Source: Channa striata
Taxonomy: Eukaryota > Chordata > Actinopteri > Anabantiformes > Channidae
Assembly (NCBI GenBank): GCA_033026295.1
Contig: CM065170.1
Span: 35,362,496 to 35,426,495, forward strand
Length of the DNA: 64,000 bases
Reading direction: 5' to 3'
The position numbers were made by a program, and so were the translations under genes. The notes beneath the pieces are model-generated. The model was not told the origin of the DNA. It saw only the letters and a program-made list of their open reading frames with translations, and did no database searches. Numbering within the stretch: the first letter of the stretch is position 1; each line of letters starts with the position of its first letter. This document shows positions 22,978-34,083 of the stretch, in pieces.

Positions 22978-24900
22978 CGGCAGTACCCGAGCAGCTGGGA
23001 AGCCAGGCTAGCTGGGTGACAGTTCGTAAGAGGTCTAATGCTAAGCATTAGATTGGATGGTGCCACTGTCTGATTTAAAAATATGGCTGGTTTTATCAGG
23101 CAACCAATGACAATCCAGAGTTGAACCCAGAGTCCCAATCAACTACATTCCATCACAAGAGGAGTTAATCATAATAACTTAATAAATATCAGGACTGCTC
23201 CTCTTACTGAACAAAACCTAAAACGATTAAATGTGGGTTATTAAATATCAGATCTCTCTCATCTAAATCTGTTAGTAAATGACTTGATAAGCGATCATCA
23301 ATTCAATTTATTTTGTCTCACTGAAACTTGATTGCAGAAGGAAGAATATGTTAGTTTAAATGAGTCGACCCCTCCAAGTCATATTAACTATCATGTTCCT
23401 AGAAGCTCAGGCCGAGGTGGAGGAGTAGCAGCAATCTATCACTCAAGCTTACCAATAAACCCTAGACCTAAACATAGTTATAACTCATTTGAGAGTCTTA
23501 CTCTGAGACTTTCACATCCAATCTGGAAAACTCAAAATCCACTTCTATTTGTTATTGTGTACCGTCCTCCAGTCCCTTATTCTGAATTTTTGACTGAATT
23601 CTCAGATTTTCTGGCCGACTTAGTGCAGATAAAGTCGTCATAGTGGGTGATTTTAACATTCATGTAGATGCTGACAGTAACTCCCTCAACACGGCATTTA
23701 CTTCATTATTAGATTCAATTGGTTTCTCTCAAATTGTAAATGAACCCACTCACTGTTTTAGTCACACCCTAGACCTTGTCCTTACATACGGCATTGAAAT
23801 TGATAAATTAACAGTATTTCCTCATAATTCTGTTCTCTCTGACCATTTTCTAATAACATTTGCATTTAGTTTATTGGACTACACAGCAGCTAGAAAGAAG
23901 TTTTGCTTCAGTAGGTGTTTATCTGAAAACACTGTGAACAAATTTAAGGAAATGATCCCTTCATCAATTACTTCAACATGTACCGATATAACTGAGAGTA
24001 GCCTCATTAACCGTACTCCTGTACAAGTTGATTACCTGACTGATAATTATGCAGCATCTTTACGTTCAATACTTGATAGTGTTGCACCTCTACAAAAGGA
24101 GGCAGTAATTCTGAACAGGCGATCTCCATGGTATAGCTCGCAAACCCGCAATTTAAAGCAGGCGTCACAAAGACTAGAAAGGAAGTGGCGTTCTACTCAC
24201 TCACAAGAATCACGCTCAGCCTGGAAAAAGAGTTTATACTTATACAAATTAGCCTCTGTAAAGCCAGAACAGCTTATTATTCATCACTAATAGAGGAAAA
24301 CAAGAACAACCCCTGGTTTCTTTTCAGCACTGTAGCCAGGCTGACTAAGAGCCATAGTTCAGTTGAGACTAGTTTTCCCTCAACGCTATGTAGCAATGAC
24401 TTCATGACCTTCTTCACAAACAAAATCATAGCTATTAGAAATAAAATTCACCAGACCCTCCCCACAAATACAACAGAATTAGAATCATCAGTAAGTCCTC
24501 AGTCCCTTTTAGACTGCTTTGTGTCCATAGATCTTGCTGACTTAACTTCAACTGCTATGTCATCAAAACCGACATGTCTGCTAGACCCTATTCCAGTTAG
24601 ACTGCTCAAAGATGCTCTACCCTTATTAGACAAGTTCGTATTAGATATCATTAATCTATCTTTACAAACAGGATATGTAACAAAGGCCTATAAGGTAGCT
24701 GTAATCAAACCCCTACTTAAAAAACCTTGGTGTTTTAGCCAATTACAGACCAATATGTGCACCTGAACGCAATGTTTGGCAACACAGCCAGTAGAACCTT
24801 AGAATTTACAAATCCAACTTTGTCCACCAGGATGAGATCAGCACTGTGCTCTCTGCTAGGCTGGGAAGAAGAGAGAGAGAGAGATAGAGGAGTTAAACCA
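22978..24900 (+). mobile_element. L2 LINE with deleted ORF1
   Basis: Starts in a scrap of ORF1 (TCAGGCAACCAATGACAA near 23096, homologous to 1600-1625 in reverse), then an endonuclease (SSGRGGGVAAIYHSSL at about 23407; GDFNIHVDADSN at 23646; NSVLSDHFLITFAF at 23826) and linker, and the start of RT (GYVTKAYKVAVIKPLLKK). Only one frameshift near 23640 interrupts the endonuclease. The RT then switches at the same point as at 2720, into GA- and TA-rich sequence. Confidence 0.85.
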
Positions 24901-24904
24901 GTGT

Positions 24905-24953
24905 ACCTTTCTGATACATATATATATATATATATATATACATATATTAAACA
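24905..24953. repeat. TA/CATA microsatellite
   Basis: TACATATATATA... tract at the end of the chimeric L2, the same repeat type and position as at 3489-3531. Confidence 0.85.
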
Positions 24954-24954
24954 T

Positions 24955-25436
24955 TGCATATTTCACATTCTTAAGACAAATCTCAGAAGTGGGTAAACAG
25001 AACAGCAACAAGAATTAGGTAAAGACTGCCTGTTGTGGTCACGGAGGCTTTGGAAGAGTATATTTTGCATGCTAGCCACTCTGATAACAAGAGTTCCATG
25101 TCTCACAGCCTGATTCCTCGAGAACACAGCGAGTAACTCAAACCATCTGCGGTCAAGAATCAGACTGAAATCTGAGTGGACTTTTCCCTGGACCAAAATA
25201 AGAAGAAAAGACCACCTGTGGGGAAAAAGCAGGACGCCTTGCTAAATGGGGTACTACAAAACTGAAGAGGGAAGACTGGAGGAAAGTGATGCGTTTAAAG
25301 CGCTCGTAATGAGGCGCGATGAGGGTCCTGTAATCTGGTCTGTGTAATAAGACTGACAATTCTCTGTTGTTAATGTTTTCTGTGCAAGACATGTATTCTG
25401 TGTGAGCGTACAATAAAAATATATCACTTGCATAAG
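24955..25436 (+). other. Unidentified repeat, possibly an LTR-like element
   Basis: About 480 bases between the L2 repeat tail and the reversed L2. The word TCAGAAGTGGG near 24984 resembles a degenerate tRNA-Leu primer binding site and the stretch ends with CAATAAAAATATATCACTTGCA-like sequence holding a poly(A) signal. No long open frame or clear terminal repeats are visible, so the LTR idea is only a guess. Confidence 0.3.
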
Positions 25437-26285
25437 ATTCAATTCAACTATATTTATATAGTGCCAATTTACAACAAGGTCATCTCAAGGCACTTTACAT
25501 AATAAAATCAAGACTATACAAACATTTAAAGAAAACTCAACAAATCCCCCTTGAGCAGCTATAGGCAACAGTGGAGAGGACAAATTCTGTTTAACGGAAG
25601 AAACCTCCAGCAGAACCAGGCTCAGGGTGGGCGGCCATCTGCCTTGACCAGTTGGGCTGAGTGTAAAGTGGAGAGAGAAAAGAACAGAGCAACAAAAGCA
25701 ACAACAAAACCTTGGGCAGGTTAGTAGGACCAGTAGCTGCACACTGGAGGACACACAGCGCCAAATCCAGGGACACCTGAAGGCAGGGAGAGAGAGAGAG
25801 AAAGACGACTACGGGACAAAGAAGACACAGAGTTGATGTCATACAGTGGTGACATTATAGATGTGGGGTGAGAGGAGAGAATGAAGAGAAGAGGAAAGTG
25901 TCTCAGTGCAGAGTCCCCCAGCAGTCTAAGCCTATAGCAGCATGACTATAACCAACTATAAGCTTTATCAAAGAGGAAGGTTTTGAGCCTAGTCTTAAAA
26001 GTAGAGAGGGTGTCTGCTTCCAGAATCTGGACTGGGAGCTGGTTCCACAGGAGAGGAGCTTGATAGCTAAAGGCTCTGCCTCCCATTCTATTTTTGGAAA
26101 TTCTGGGAACCATAAGTAGGCCTGCATTTTGGGACCAAAGTGGTCTAGTAGGATGATATGGTACTAGGAGATCTTTTACAAATGATGCAGCTTGACCATT
26201 TAAAGCTTTATATGTAAGAAGAAGGGTTTTAAAATCTATTCTACATTTAGTGGGAAGCCAGAGAGAAGCTAATGAAGCTCCTCTG
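25437..26285 (-). mobile_element. L2 LINE 3' end, minus strand
   Basis: The reverse complement matches the 3' part of the plus-strand L2 at 18240-19078: the C-terminal RT block (MVPRISKNRMGGRAFSY, KTFLFDKAYSWL) followed by the AT-rich 3' UTR ending in TTGAATTGAATC-type sequence. It is 5' truncated where the unassigned coding tract begins. Confidence 0.85.
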
Positions 26286-28690
26286 GTGTGCTGCTATGCA
26301 ATTTGAGTTGGTGGAATAATTCTTTACCCAGTGTCTTCTGCTTGGTTACCTTGTCCCATCTCTTGAGCAACTCCAACTGCTCTAGGAACTTGATGGGTTT
26401 AAGACTTGCACACGCTTCACTATCAATCTTGGTCACATTGGTTAAGAACACACTACCACAAGGTCCAGCTCTCACCATATAACTGTTATTTTCTACGTGG
26501 AGCTCCATTAGTCCTTTACATCTGTGGCATCTTTCTGCCCAAACATGCACTGCTCGTGCCTGAGCGTAAAGTGGTAGCAAGGCATCTTCCTCCTTACTTC
26601 TTCCCATGTATTGAATGTGATCTCCACTTCAAAGTAACACTCAGGACATGCCTTGGTGTCCATAGCCAGCTGAGGAAAGTCCTGCAGCGAGTCCAAGGTG
26701 TTCAGCATATATTCATGAGAGCACACAATGAAATCTCTGCTCAGCTTCGTGTATACACCTACAGCTTCGGACAGTGTGATGGTTGATTCGGATTTCCGAC
26801 TATGGTTTCTCCATTCTCCACACTTCGGACCTTGAGCCAAACCATGTATTCGTTTACCCACTCGTTAAAAGGTTCTTCGGTTGTTGAGGATGATTGCTTA
26901 GGTCCATCAAATGAACATACAAAATCAAACAGCCTTGAGTCCAACTCTCCCAGTAACTTCGCTCTGCAAGTTGATCACTGTCAAAGTAATTTTCAGAGCT
27001 TCATGAGGCTTGATCTCAGAGCTTCTTGTGCCCTTGGCGCTATTGTATCTGCAATCTGTCCCTGACCCCCCCACTTCACTAGACACATCATGAGTCCTAT
27101 TAATCTGGAGTCTCGTGAGCGCACGGGATGTTTTACGTCGCTTCTCTTGGAAACAGAGGGACAAAGTGTCGTTAGTTGACCAAATGCAGACACGCCAACA
27201 AACTTCTCGGGCAAAGCATAGTGTGCAGGCCTCTCTCTCTAGGCTGTGCAGTAACTCCCTGAATGTGTACGCCAAGGTGCCGCTCTCTTCCTGCGCCCGG
27301 TGGTCATGACAATGCAGTTGCGGTTGCTCCAGCGAGTTTCTGCATCTCCTCTCTCCCGTCTTGCACCACAATCACAATCTTGGGTGCCTCGGATACGCAT
27401 TGGGCAAGAATCTGTGAGTCCAAGAATCTAAAAGTGTTGCCATGACCAGGTTCAGAACCTTTTCCCCTGCGGTGTCCAGTAATCCATGTACAAACACCAG
27501 TTTGAGTCCACACCTGTAAACTAGCACAATGCAAACATGGTACATGGGAGAAAAGAACTTGGGGTTTGTAATATCTGATGAGTCCAGTATCACACTGGAG
27601 TATGTGATACTGTATCCATGTATCCAGTATCACATGAGACACAAGGGCCCCTTGTGTCTCACGTAGAACAATGGTGACTCAGTTGCAAACACTATTGTTT
27701 AACCTTTTACCACCGTGGTGCCCGGGTATCGGTTGACATTGTAGGATTTGCTCTTCAGCCGCATGAACGATGAATCTCCCATACTGGTTCTGACCTTACT
27801 CGGGATAAAACCTACCTTCTCAAATTTGAACACAGGACCTAGCATCTTGGAGTACGCTTGCAAGGAGGCTGAAGCCCTCCGGGGGGCAGAGACAGACAAA
27901 ATCTCAGCTGGCCCAGCAACAGAAGCTGCTGTCAGACCCGTCAACTGAGGAACAGGAACTGTTGGAGCGTTGGCCAATTCTGGAAGATTGAAGATGCAGT
28001 TGAAGGCCCACTTGGAGAAAAGATCAGAGACAGGTGCGAGTCCGGTGCAGACATCGGCCCCCTTGGAAACACGAATAGGGTCAGGCGGGATGGCCGTACC
28101 AGAGGTAGATGTCAGGACATGAGGCTCACAGGCAGAACCAGGAACTGATGGGGCCTTAACAGAGTATGATACAGGAGCAACCACTGGAGGGAGGTTCAGG
28201 CAGGTTGTTGGTACATTCAGGGACACCTCTGATGCAGGCAAGAGGTCCTGACAGGGGGGTAGTGCCCAACTAACATTTCTTCTAAAGGTGTTCAAAGCAG
28301 CCAGTAACAACTGCCCCTTCGAGATCCATGGTCTGGACTTGATAACAACCTCTGCTCAGTGTGCCACAGCACAGCGAGTTTCAGGATCAGAGGAGGTTTA
28401 CATGGCTTGCTACCAACTTTCAGGTGAAAGTTCGACTCTTGGTGAGGCATTGCAAGGAGGCTTGAGAATGGGGGGCAGGAGTCTGGGGAGACTGATGCGA
28501 TGAGAGTTCCGACGTCTGGTGGTGTTCAATGGACATGGGTCCGGAACAGGAGCAGACTCTTCAGGAGCAGGAGCAGGCATCAGATAGGTAAAAAAGTGAG
28601 AGGTGGTGACAGGACAAGTAGCAGGAGCTGATTGAGGTTTGGCTGTCTCAGGGACGTCAGTCAACCATGAAGCAAGGGGGAGTGGTTTTC
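26286..28690 (-). pseudogene. Unassigned coding-like tract, several broken frames
   Basis: Six consecutive minus-strand frames between 28664 and 26269 overlap or abut as if one long protein were broken by frameshifts. The upstream third is Pro/Ala/Val-rich and probably disordered (28664-27699). The middle has VPCLHCASLQVWTQTG, TGHRRGKGSEPGHGNT and PKIVIVVQDGREE (27642-27304). The downstream third has paired CxxC-like motifs (ERCHRCKG, KACPECYFEVE). I do not recognise the family. It lies between an L2 3' end and a piggyBac-like terminus, so a transposon- or virus-derived origin is possible, as is a retrocopy. Confidence 0.45.
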
Positions 28691-30149
28691 ACCTGTGCTG
28701 GGGCTAATAGATGTGGTCTGAGGTTTGGCTTTACATCAGCGTCGAACAACTCTTAAATAAAATTAAAAAATGAATGATGCTTGATGATTGTCAACTTGTG
28801 CCCTGTACTGTCACCAGAACTCTATTACTTCAGGACTAGGGAAACTAAGATCAGAACGCACACCAGAAAACAGTGTGGAAGCATAAACGAGGCATAAATG
28901 TGGGACATAATAGTAATACAGGGCAGCACAGGGTAACAAAAACAAAAATCACTCAGATCAGAGCAGAGGGGGACGGCCGACTAGGCTTACTGGGATAAAT
29001 GGTACAAGGGAATCTAGAAGACTATACAGGGAAACACTACACACAAGGGGAGACCATAACTAAAGAGGGATAAATTAAAATCCTGAGAGACCTACCTACG
29101 AACAGATAAGGGTGCAGGGAAGCAGAAAAACACACACCGGCGAAGCAAGTAAAAACAGACAATCTGTAAAGGTTACCTTAACTTTACTGACCAGCACACT
29201 GTTACGTCAGAACACACATGACTGCCCCACATGACTGGCAGCCAGCGAATCAATACCTGATAATAAAATCACAGACTACAATGGGAAATGATTATACAAG
29301 TTCTACGGATAGTGTTTGAAGACTTGCTCGACTTAGAGACCACCCTTCGCATCAGGAAGCTATATGTACCAGAGCGTCTGGACTAGCTGCCTTAAGCAAT
29401 GATGCTGAACTGGATCCCAGACAGTGTCATGAGTGCAAAAGAGAGCCAAGACATATGCCTCACCAAAGAGCAAGGGGACAAGTCGTATCTTGAACATTAC
29501 GAACCTCCCTTCACGTACCTCGTGAAGTAGTGTCACGGGTACATTGACTAGGTGTCATGCTAGACCGATTGCTCAAGCCCTGCATGGACTTGACAGTGAG
29601 TTCGACCTGTGGTGCTACTCGCTGATGTTCCCAGATTTTGACAAGGTGCACGATGGTCTTGGACTCAAAGATGTTTTACGCATCTCCCTCCAAGATGAAT
29701 CAGAGGAGACATTTGGTATATTTAGGCAAACTTCCAAAAGATTGGTTGTCAGGGGAGAACAGGATCAAAGTACACGAGGTCTCCTCATTACCTGATCGTC
29801 ACTCTCAATCCAAAGGAAGTGAAGATGAAATGGCGGCACCCGAAAAGCCCCACCTTGGTCAAGAACAGGTTGTCTGTTGTTGCACTGCGCACTTTTCTTC
29901 AAGATTTCAGAGTTTTGTTCTATGGTTTTATAGTGCAATGGCAGGGAGATAAAACATTGTGGTTTACGTAAAAGTCTATGAGGCATTTTTGGGACTACAT
30001 GAAAAATACTATTGCAATCAAACCAATTTTGTTGTAAATCTTTGACTCTAATCAGCACCAATATCCCATCTTAATATTTAAGTTTATGGAAAAAAAAAAT
30101 TGTTGTGGGGTTTTTTTTGCAAAAAAATTTGTTGATTCACATGAGTAAA
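28691..30149. other. No recognised gene; probable mobile-element interior
   Basis: AC-rich sequence (28800-29270) followed by a stretch (29280-29980) with short open frames on both strands, such as 29544-29795 plus and 29765-30061 minus, none with recognisable motifs. It ends in AT-rich sequence leading to the piggyBac-like end. Confidence 0.4.
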
Positions 30150-30289
30150 CTAGCATTTAAAGGGTTAAAATGCTGAGAAAAGCAAAAAAATAGTGATGTA
30201 TGATGATTTTATAGCAGTTTTTATGTGCGTGAACATTTTTGCCACAAGGGTCTCAAAAGGGAGTTTTTGGAGGGAGGGACAAGGGTTAA
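30150..30289. repeat. piggyBac-like terminal region
   Basis: The stretch ends GAGGGAGGGACAAGGGTTAA at 30286-30289; read on the minus strand this is TTAACCCTTGTCCC, the form of fish piggyBac ends with TTAA target duplication. A second AAAGGGTTAAAA word lies at 30159-30170. No transposase could be recognised, and the other end was not found. Confidence 0.38.
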
Positions 30290-31370
30290 ATCTCCCCTTA
30301 AATCAATAATCTAAACTACTTTTTTACACTGTTTGTTTTGATTACCTTTATAATGTGACTGTAGCTAAATTTGTATAGCCAAGTTTACTGTTTTTTTTGT
30401 GTCCTTTAACGTTACCTTGAGTGCTTAGAAAGGCGCCTATGACTAAAATGATTTGTTGTTGTTGAAGTCAGGACTCTGCATGGGTCACAGGTCACTGCTC
30501 CTGCCTCTGTCTTTGACATGTCATGTCAAACTTTCCTGTCACCCTGCAGAAGACCCAACCATCTGCTGCTTCAACATTTTTCCAATGGAAAATCCACAGT
30601 CTCCATGATAAGTTATTGATAATAAACAATTGCACTGAAAATGATTTAACCCCCACTAAAAATTAGGTGTTTAGGTAAAATTTTTAAATGTTCAGCTTTT
30701 TGAGACGTTCTTTCGTTAAAAACCCTCATTGTTAGTGGTTGTTGGAGAGTGGTGTGAAGGCGAACACACCACAAACAGTGTAACCGTGTCAGCTGTGCAT
30801 GATGGATTTGTTTTGATGGCAGCAGTGAGTAAAGACCAGGTAATGTCAAACTTCCAGCACAAAGAAAACAGATCCACATTTAAAATCAACCAGAAGCATT
30901 CCGATCATATTTATTATGTACATGTAATTCTGCATTCAGTGTTTTTGTAGATAACCCTAACCCAGCAGACACATCAGTGTTTTTATTGACAATTATCAAA
31001 CTGTCAAACCATGTCTGCCCCCATTCACTCAGTTTATTGTTTCTGTGCAATAAATATCACGTCACCATAAGAATCAAGTTACAATAAACTCAGGTGTTAA
31101 AGGTACATGTATATGTAACACAGTGACACTGTGAAACCTTTGGCGTCCCGCAGCTGAACGTCCAGTGCACCTCCACCTTCCCACCTCAAGTCAGAATTTT
31201 CTCTGATTGAAACGTTTGATCAGATCTGTTCACACTCTGTCCCAGAGGATTTCAGTGAACCATCTGTGAACTGATGATGTGGCTCCATCTGCTGACAAAC
31301 CCTTGTTACTGCAGAATACATGTGTAGTGGCAGAGAGTCTGAGGGTTTGAGTACGCAGTTGATAGTGGAA
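30290..31370. other. Intergenic, no gene seen
   Basis: AT-rich in the first part; I could not find exons with convincing splice sites or family motifs. An isolated short frame at 30729-30950 has no features. Confidence 0.4.
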
Positions 31371-32246
31371 AAAAGGGCTCGAGAGTCTCTTTGCTCAGAG
31401 TTTATAAGGGATGAATATAAGGCAGTTTTAGCAGATGATATAGCTTTTTGATAATGTAATATTCATAAAAGACACATTTCCTTATTAATAGTTAGACTAA
31501 GTTTCATTGCAAAGCCGTTCCAAACACGGCCTTTGGTCTTGAGCAAATGAAGGAAGCAGAGTGGAAGAAACAGTCCGGGTTTTCAGAGGAGCAAGTGAGT
31601 ACAGCATATTAAGGAGTGGGGATCGAACCACTGACCCTCCCTGTTTGTGAAAAACTGCCTTACCAACTGATATCGTATGTTAAAATCTACCAGCAATATA
31701 ACATTAGGGGACAGTGGGCATAAAATAGCAAGGAAGGCAGAAAATTCATTCAGAAAATCCGGGTTAGGTTTTGGGGGCGACAGACCGTGGCAATAATGGC
31801 TGGAACAGGGGCTGAAGAACTGTGGATTCAAATGAGCTGAAGGTGGGAAAAGACGGACAGGATACCTTGAATGTTGATCTGTGAAGAACAGCGAGGCCTC
31901 CACCCCGTTCACAGAGGTGACCCGTGTTTGTAAGCGAGCAGATGTTGAGCAGCCCGAAGGAGACGATGCCGGTAGAGCAAACCGCATTAGCGCTAACTGA
32001 CCTAGCTAGGTTAGCTAGTGTGATGCATTCAGCGGCGCATCTGTCCTGCTTACGCTGTGGATGCCGGTACACTGACCACAAGGGTGAGGAAGATAAGGGA
32101 TTCCGAGGTGAAGCCAGAATATTGATGGAAAAGTTGCATGTTGTCGTAGTTGTACAAGTTCGGCTGCAGAGTACTGGAGAAACGTTGTTACAGGAAATGG
32201 CCGTGACAGGATGGTAATCCAGGGTAGAAGTGCCCACACGAACCAC
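31371..32246 (-). mobile_element. L2-like LINE endonuclease fragment
   Basis: Minus-strand frames give FGLLNICSLTNTGHLC, RGGGLAVLHRSTFKV, PKPNPDFLNEFSAFLAIL and NVILLVDFNIRYQL, matching in order the start, glycine-rich loop, middle and catalytic Asp-Phe-Asn of an L2-type endonuclease. It differs strongly from the other L2 copies here, so it is an older subfamily. It is broken into at least three frames. Confidence 0.72.
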
Positions 32247-32998
32247 TTTCCATGTCCATTGTCACCGAAGGTGCAAATGCCAAGTGGAAATAATATTTAA
32301 GAAAATAATCAGTATTATCAGTGGAGGGACCAGCGGCAGCTAACTGCTTCAGGGCCCGCCCCCCAAGTCAAAACAGTTGTGTGATGGTACCAGTGCACAG
32401 GAAAGCGTGATCACCAGCAGTCCACCATGTGTGAAATGTCGGCAATGAGTCAGAAAAACTCTTTTTTTAAATATTTTTCCAATCTTTATTTTAGGTTTTC
32501 TCTGCAGCTTCAACATCCTTCAAAACAATCTATCGTTAACTCAGGAGTCTTAAGGTTTCAGAGGCAGCTCGATGCAGCATATACAAATGTAGAGATTATG
32601 GATATAACAAAACCACCTCAGAGTTATAGAGTTGTAACAAACACTTTGGAAACAAATGTTTACATGAGGTTTAAAACACAGCAGATTGTTTTCATAAAGC
32701 TAGTGAAATTCAGTATATAGAGTAAATGTCATAAATATTCAGTTTATCACTTGGTGCATTTGATGCCAACACAGGCAAGTACAGAGAAGCTGATACAGGT
32801 GAGCTGAGATTAAAACAACGTGTCAAAAAGTTTTACATTTTTCATTGGCCCACTAAACATCTAAATGTTGAATTTCTGCCTGGGTACAAGTTCCCTTTTT
32901 TTGTCTTGCTATTTGAGAGTTTTTCTTTAGAGTTCCCTGAGCCTCTGATGATGACCTGAAGGTTTAGCTCTGTTCGTTACCAGCTGTGTCTCATCCCT

Positions 32999-33658
32999 TG
33001 TTACGATATTTGTATTGTTCTTTTTCAGCTGTGTTTAGTGGGAGTGTTTTTGAGTGGGAGTGAGTGCTCTTTGCTGAGTGGATCTGTGTGTGTGAGCTGT
33101 AGGTGCCATCTCTGATTGGCTGGACTGGGGGGGCAGTGCCGCAGCTGATTGGTCCGATTACCTTGCTATTTAAGAAGTCTGGTTCCAATCACCACGGGGG
33201 CTTCTCTGACTGCAATGGTTCTGTCCTCGGCCTCCAAACCGTGTTTGAGCTTTTTAGTGAATTGTTAGTCATTTAGTAGGATTGGTGCCATTTTGAGTAT
33301 TTGTTTGTATATGTGGTAAATAGTATTAATAGCATCATCTTTAATCTGTGAATATGACCTGTATAAAGTAGGGTGAACTGCCATTTTCCTTTCCACTGTT
33401 TTGACGGGTTTGGGTTAGTTCATGTCTTTCTGTTTTGTGGCTTAGGGACTAGTCAGCACTGTCATTGGGAAATAGATTCTTTAGTTTCTTGTTTTGGCCT
33501 TGGTTCACCCTGAGTTTCACTATTTCACTGTGTTACAGAATAAATTGGACTCTTTACACGTACATTTGAGTGGTGGATTTTAGTCTGGGGAACGGGGAGG
33601 GAACAACCTCACTTTAACTTGTGTGTTGCGCTCCCAACTCCTAGACAGGGGCCTAACA
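32999..33658 (+). mobile_element. Solo LTR, 660 bp (unit A)
   Basis: Bounded by TGTTACG and CCTAACA (TGTTA/TAACA inverted ends) and flanked by ccct on both sides, a likely 4-bp target duplication. Inside are a TATTTAAG promoter-like word (about 33166) and AATAAA near 33540. The copy in unit B has exactly the same length, so insertion preceded the duplication. Confidence 0.66.
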
Positions 33659-33758
33659 CCCTTTAATCTAGTTCAGCAGGTGTCAGTGTTACTGTCCAAA
33701 CGCTGAACCTCGAGGACAACTCGCCCACCATGATTCTTTGGGTTCACTTTACACCCAC

Positions 33759-34083
33759 CTGAGACTGAGAGGGTGACTTTTCTGGTAAAGCCCACTGGCT
33801 GGACGTCACATTGGTAGACTCCACTGTCCGACTTCTGCAGGTTGGAAAGAACGATGGAGAAGTTTCCTGTCTTGTAGAGATCAGGGAAACTTGTCACTCG
33901 ATCTCTGAATTTTAGGTTCTGCCAATGACGTTTCTGGTGCATTATTTTTTATGTCCAACACGACGTTGTCATCCTTGTCCCTCCAGAAGGCTGAGACTTT
34001 ATTAGGGAGGTCTTCCTCTCTGTAGACACAGGACAGCAGGACGTCGCCTCCAATATCCCCAGTGGCTTGGCCATTCGAGTTTA
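33759..34083 (-). pseudogene. V-set exon of GPI-type Ig gene, frameshifted (copy A)
   Basis: Homologous to 39121-39444 with very few changes, but has an extra A near 33924 that splits the V domain into two frames (one with VLLSCVYREEDLPNKV and AFWRDKDDNVVLDI, the other with DRVTSFPDLYKTGNFSIVL and DSGVYQCDV). The exon carrying the C-terminal stalk is deleted in this unit. The leader exon at about 36042-36085 persists but its surroundings differ. This copy is a pseudogene. Confidence 0.85.
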
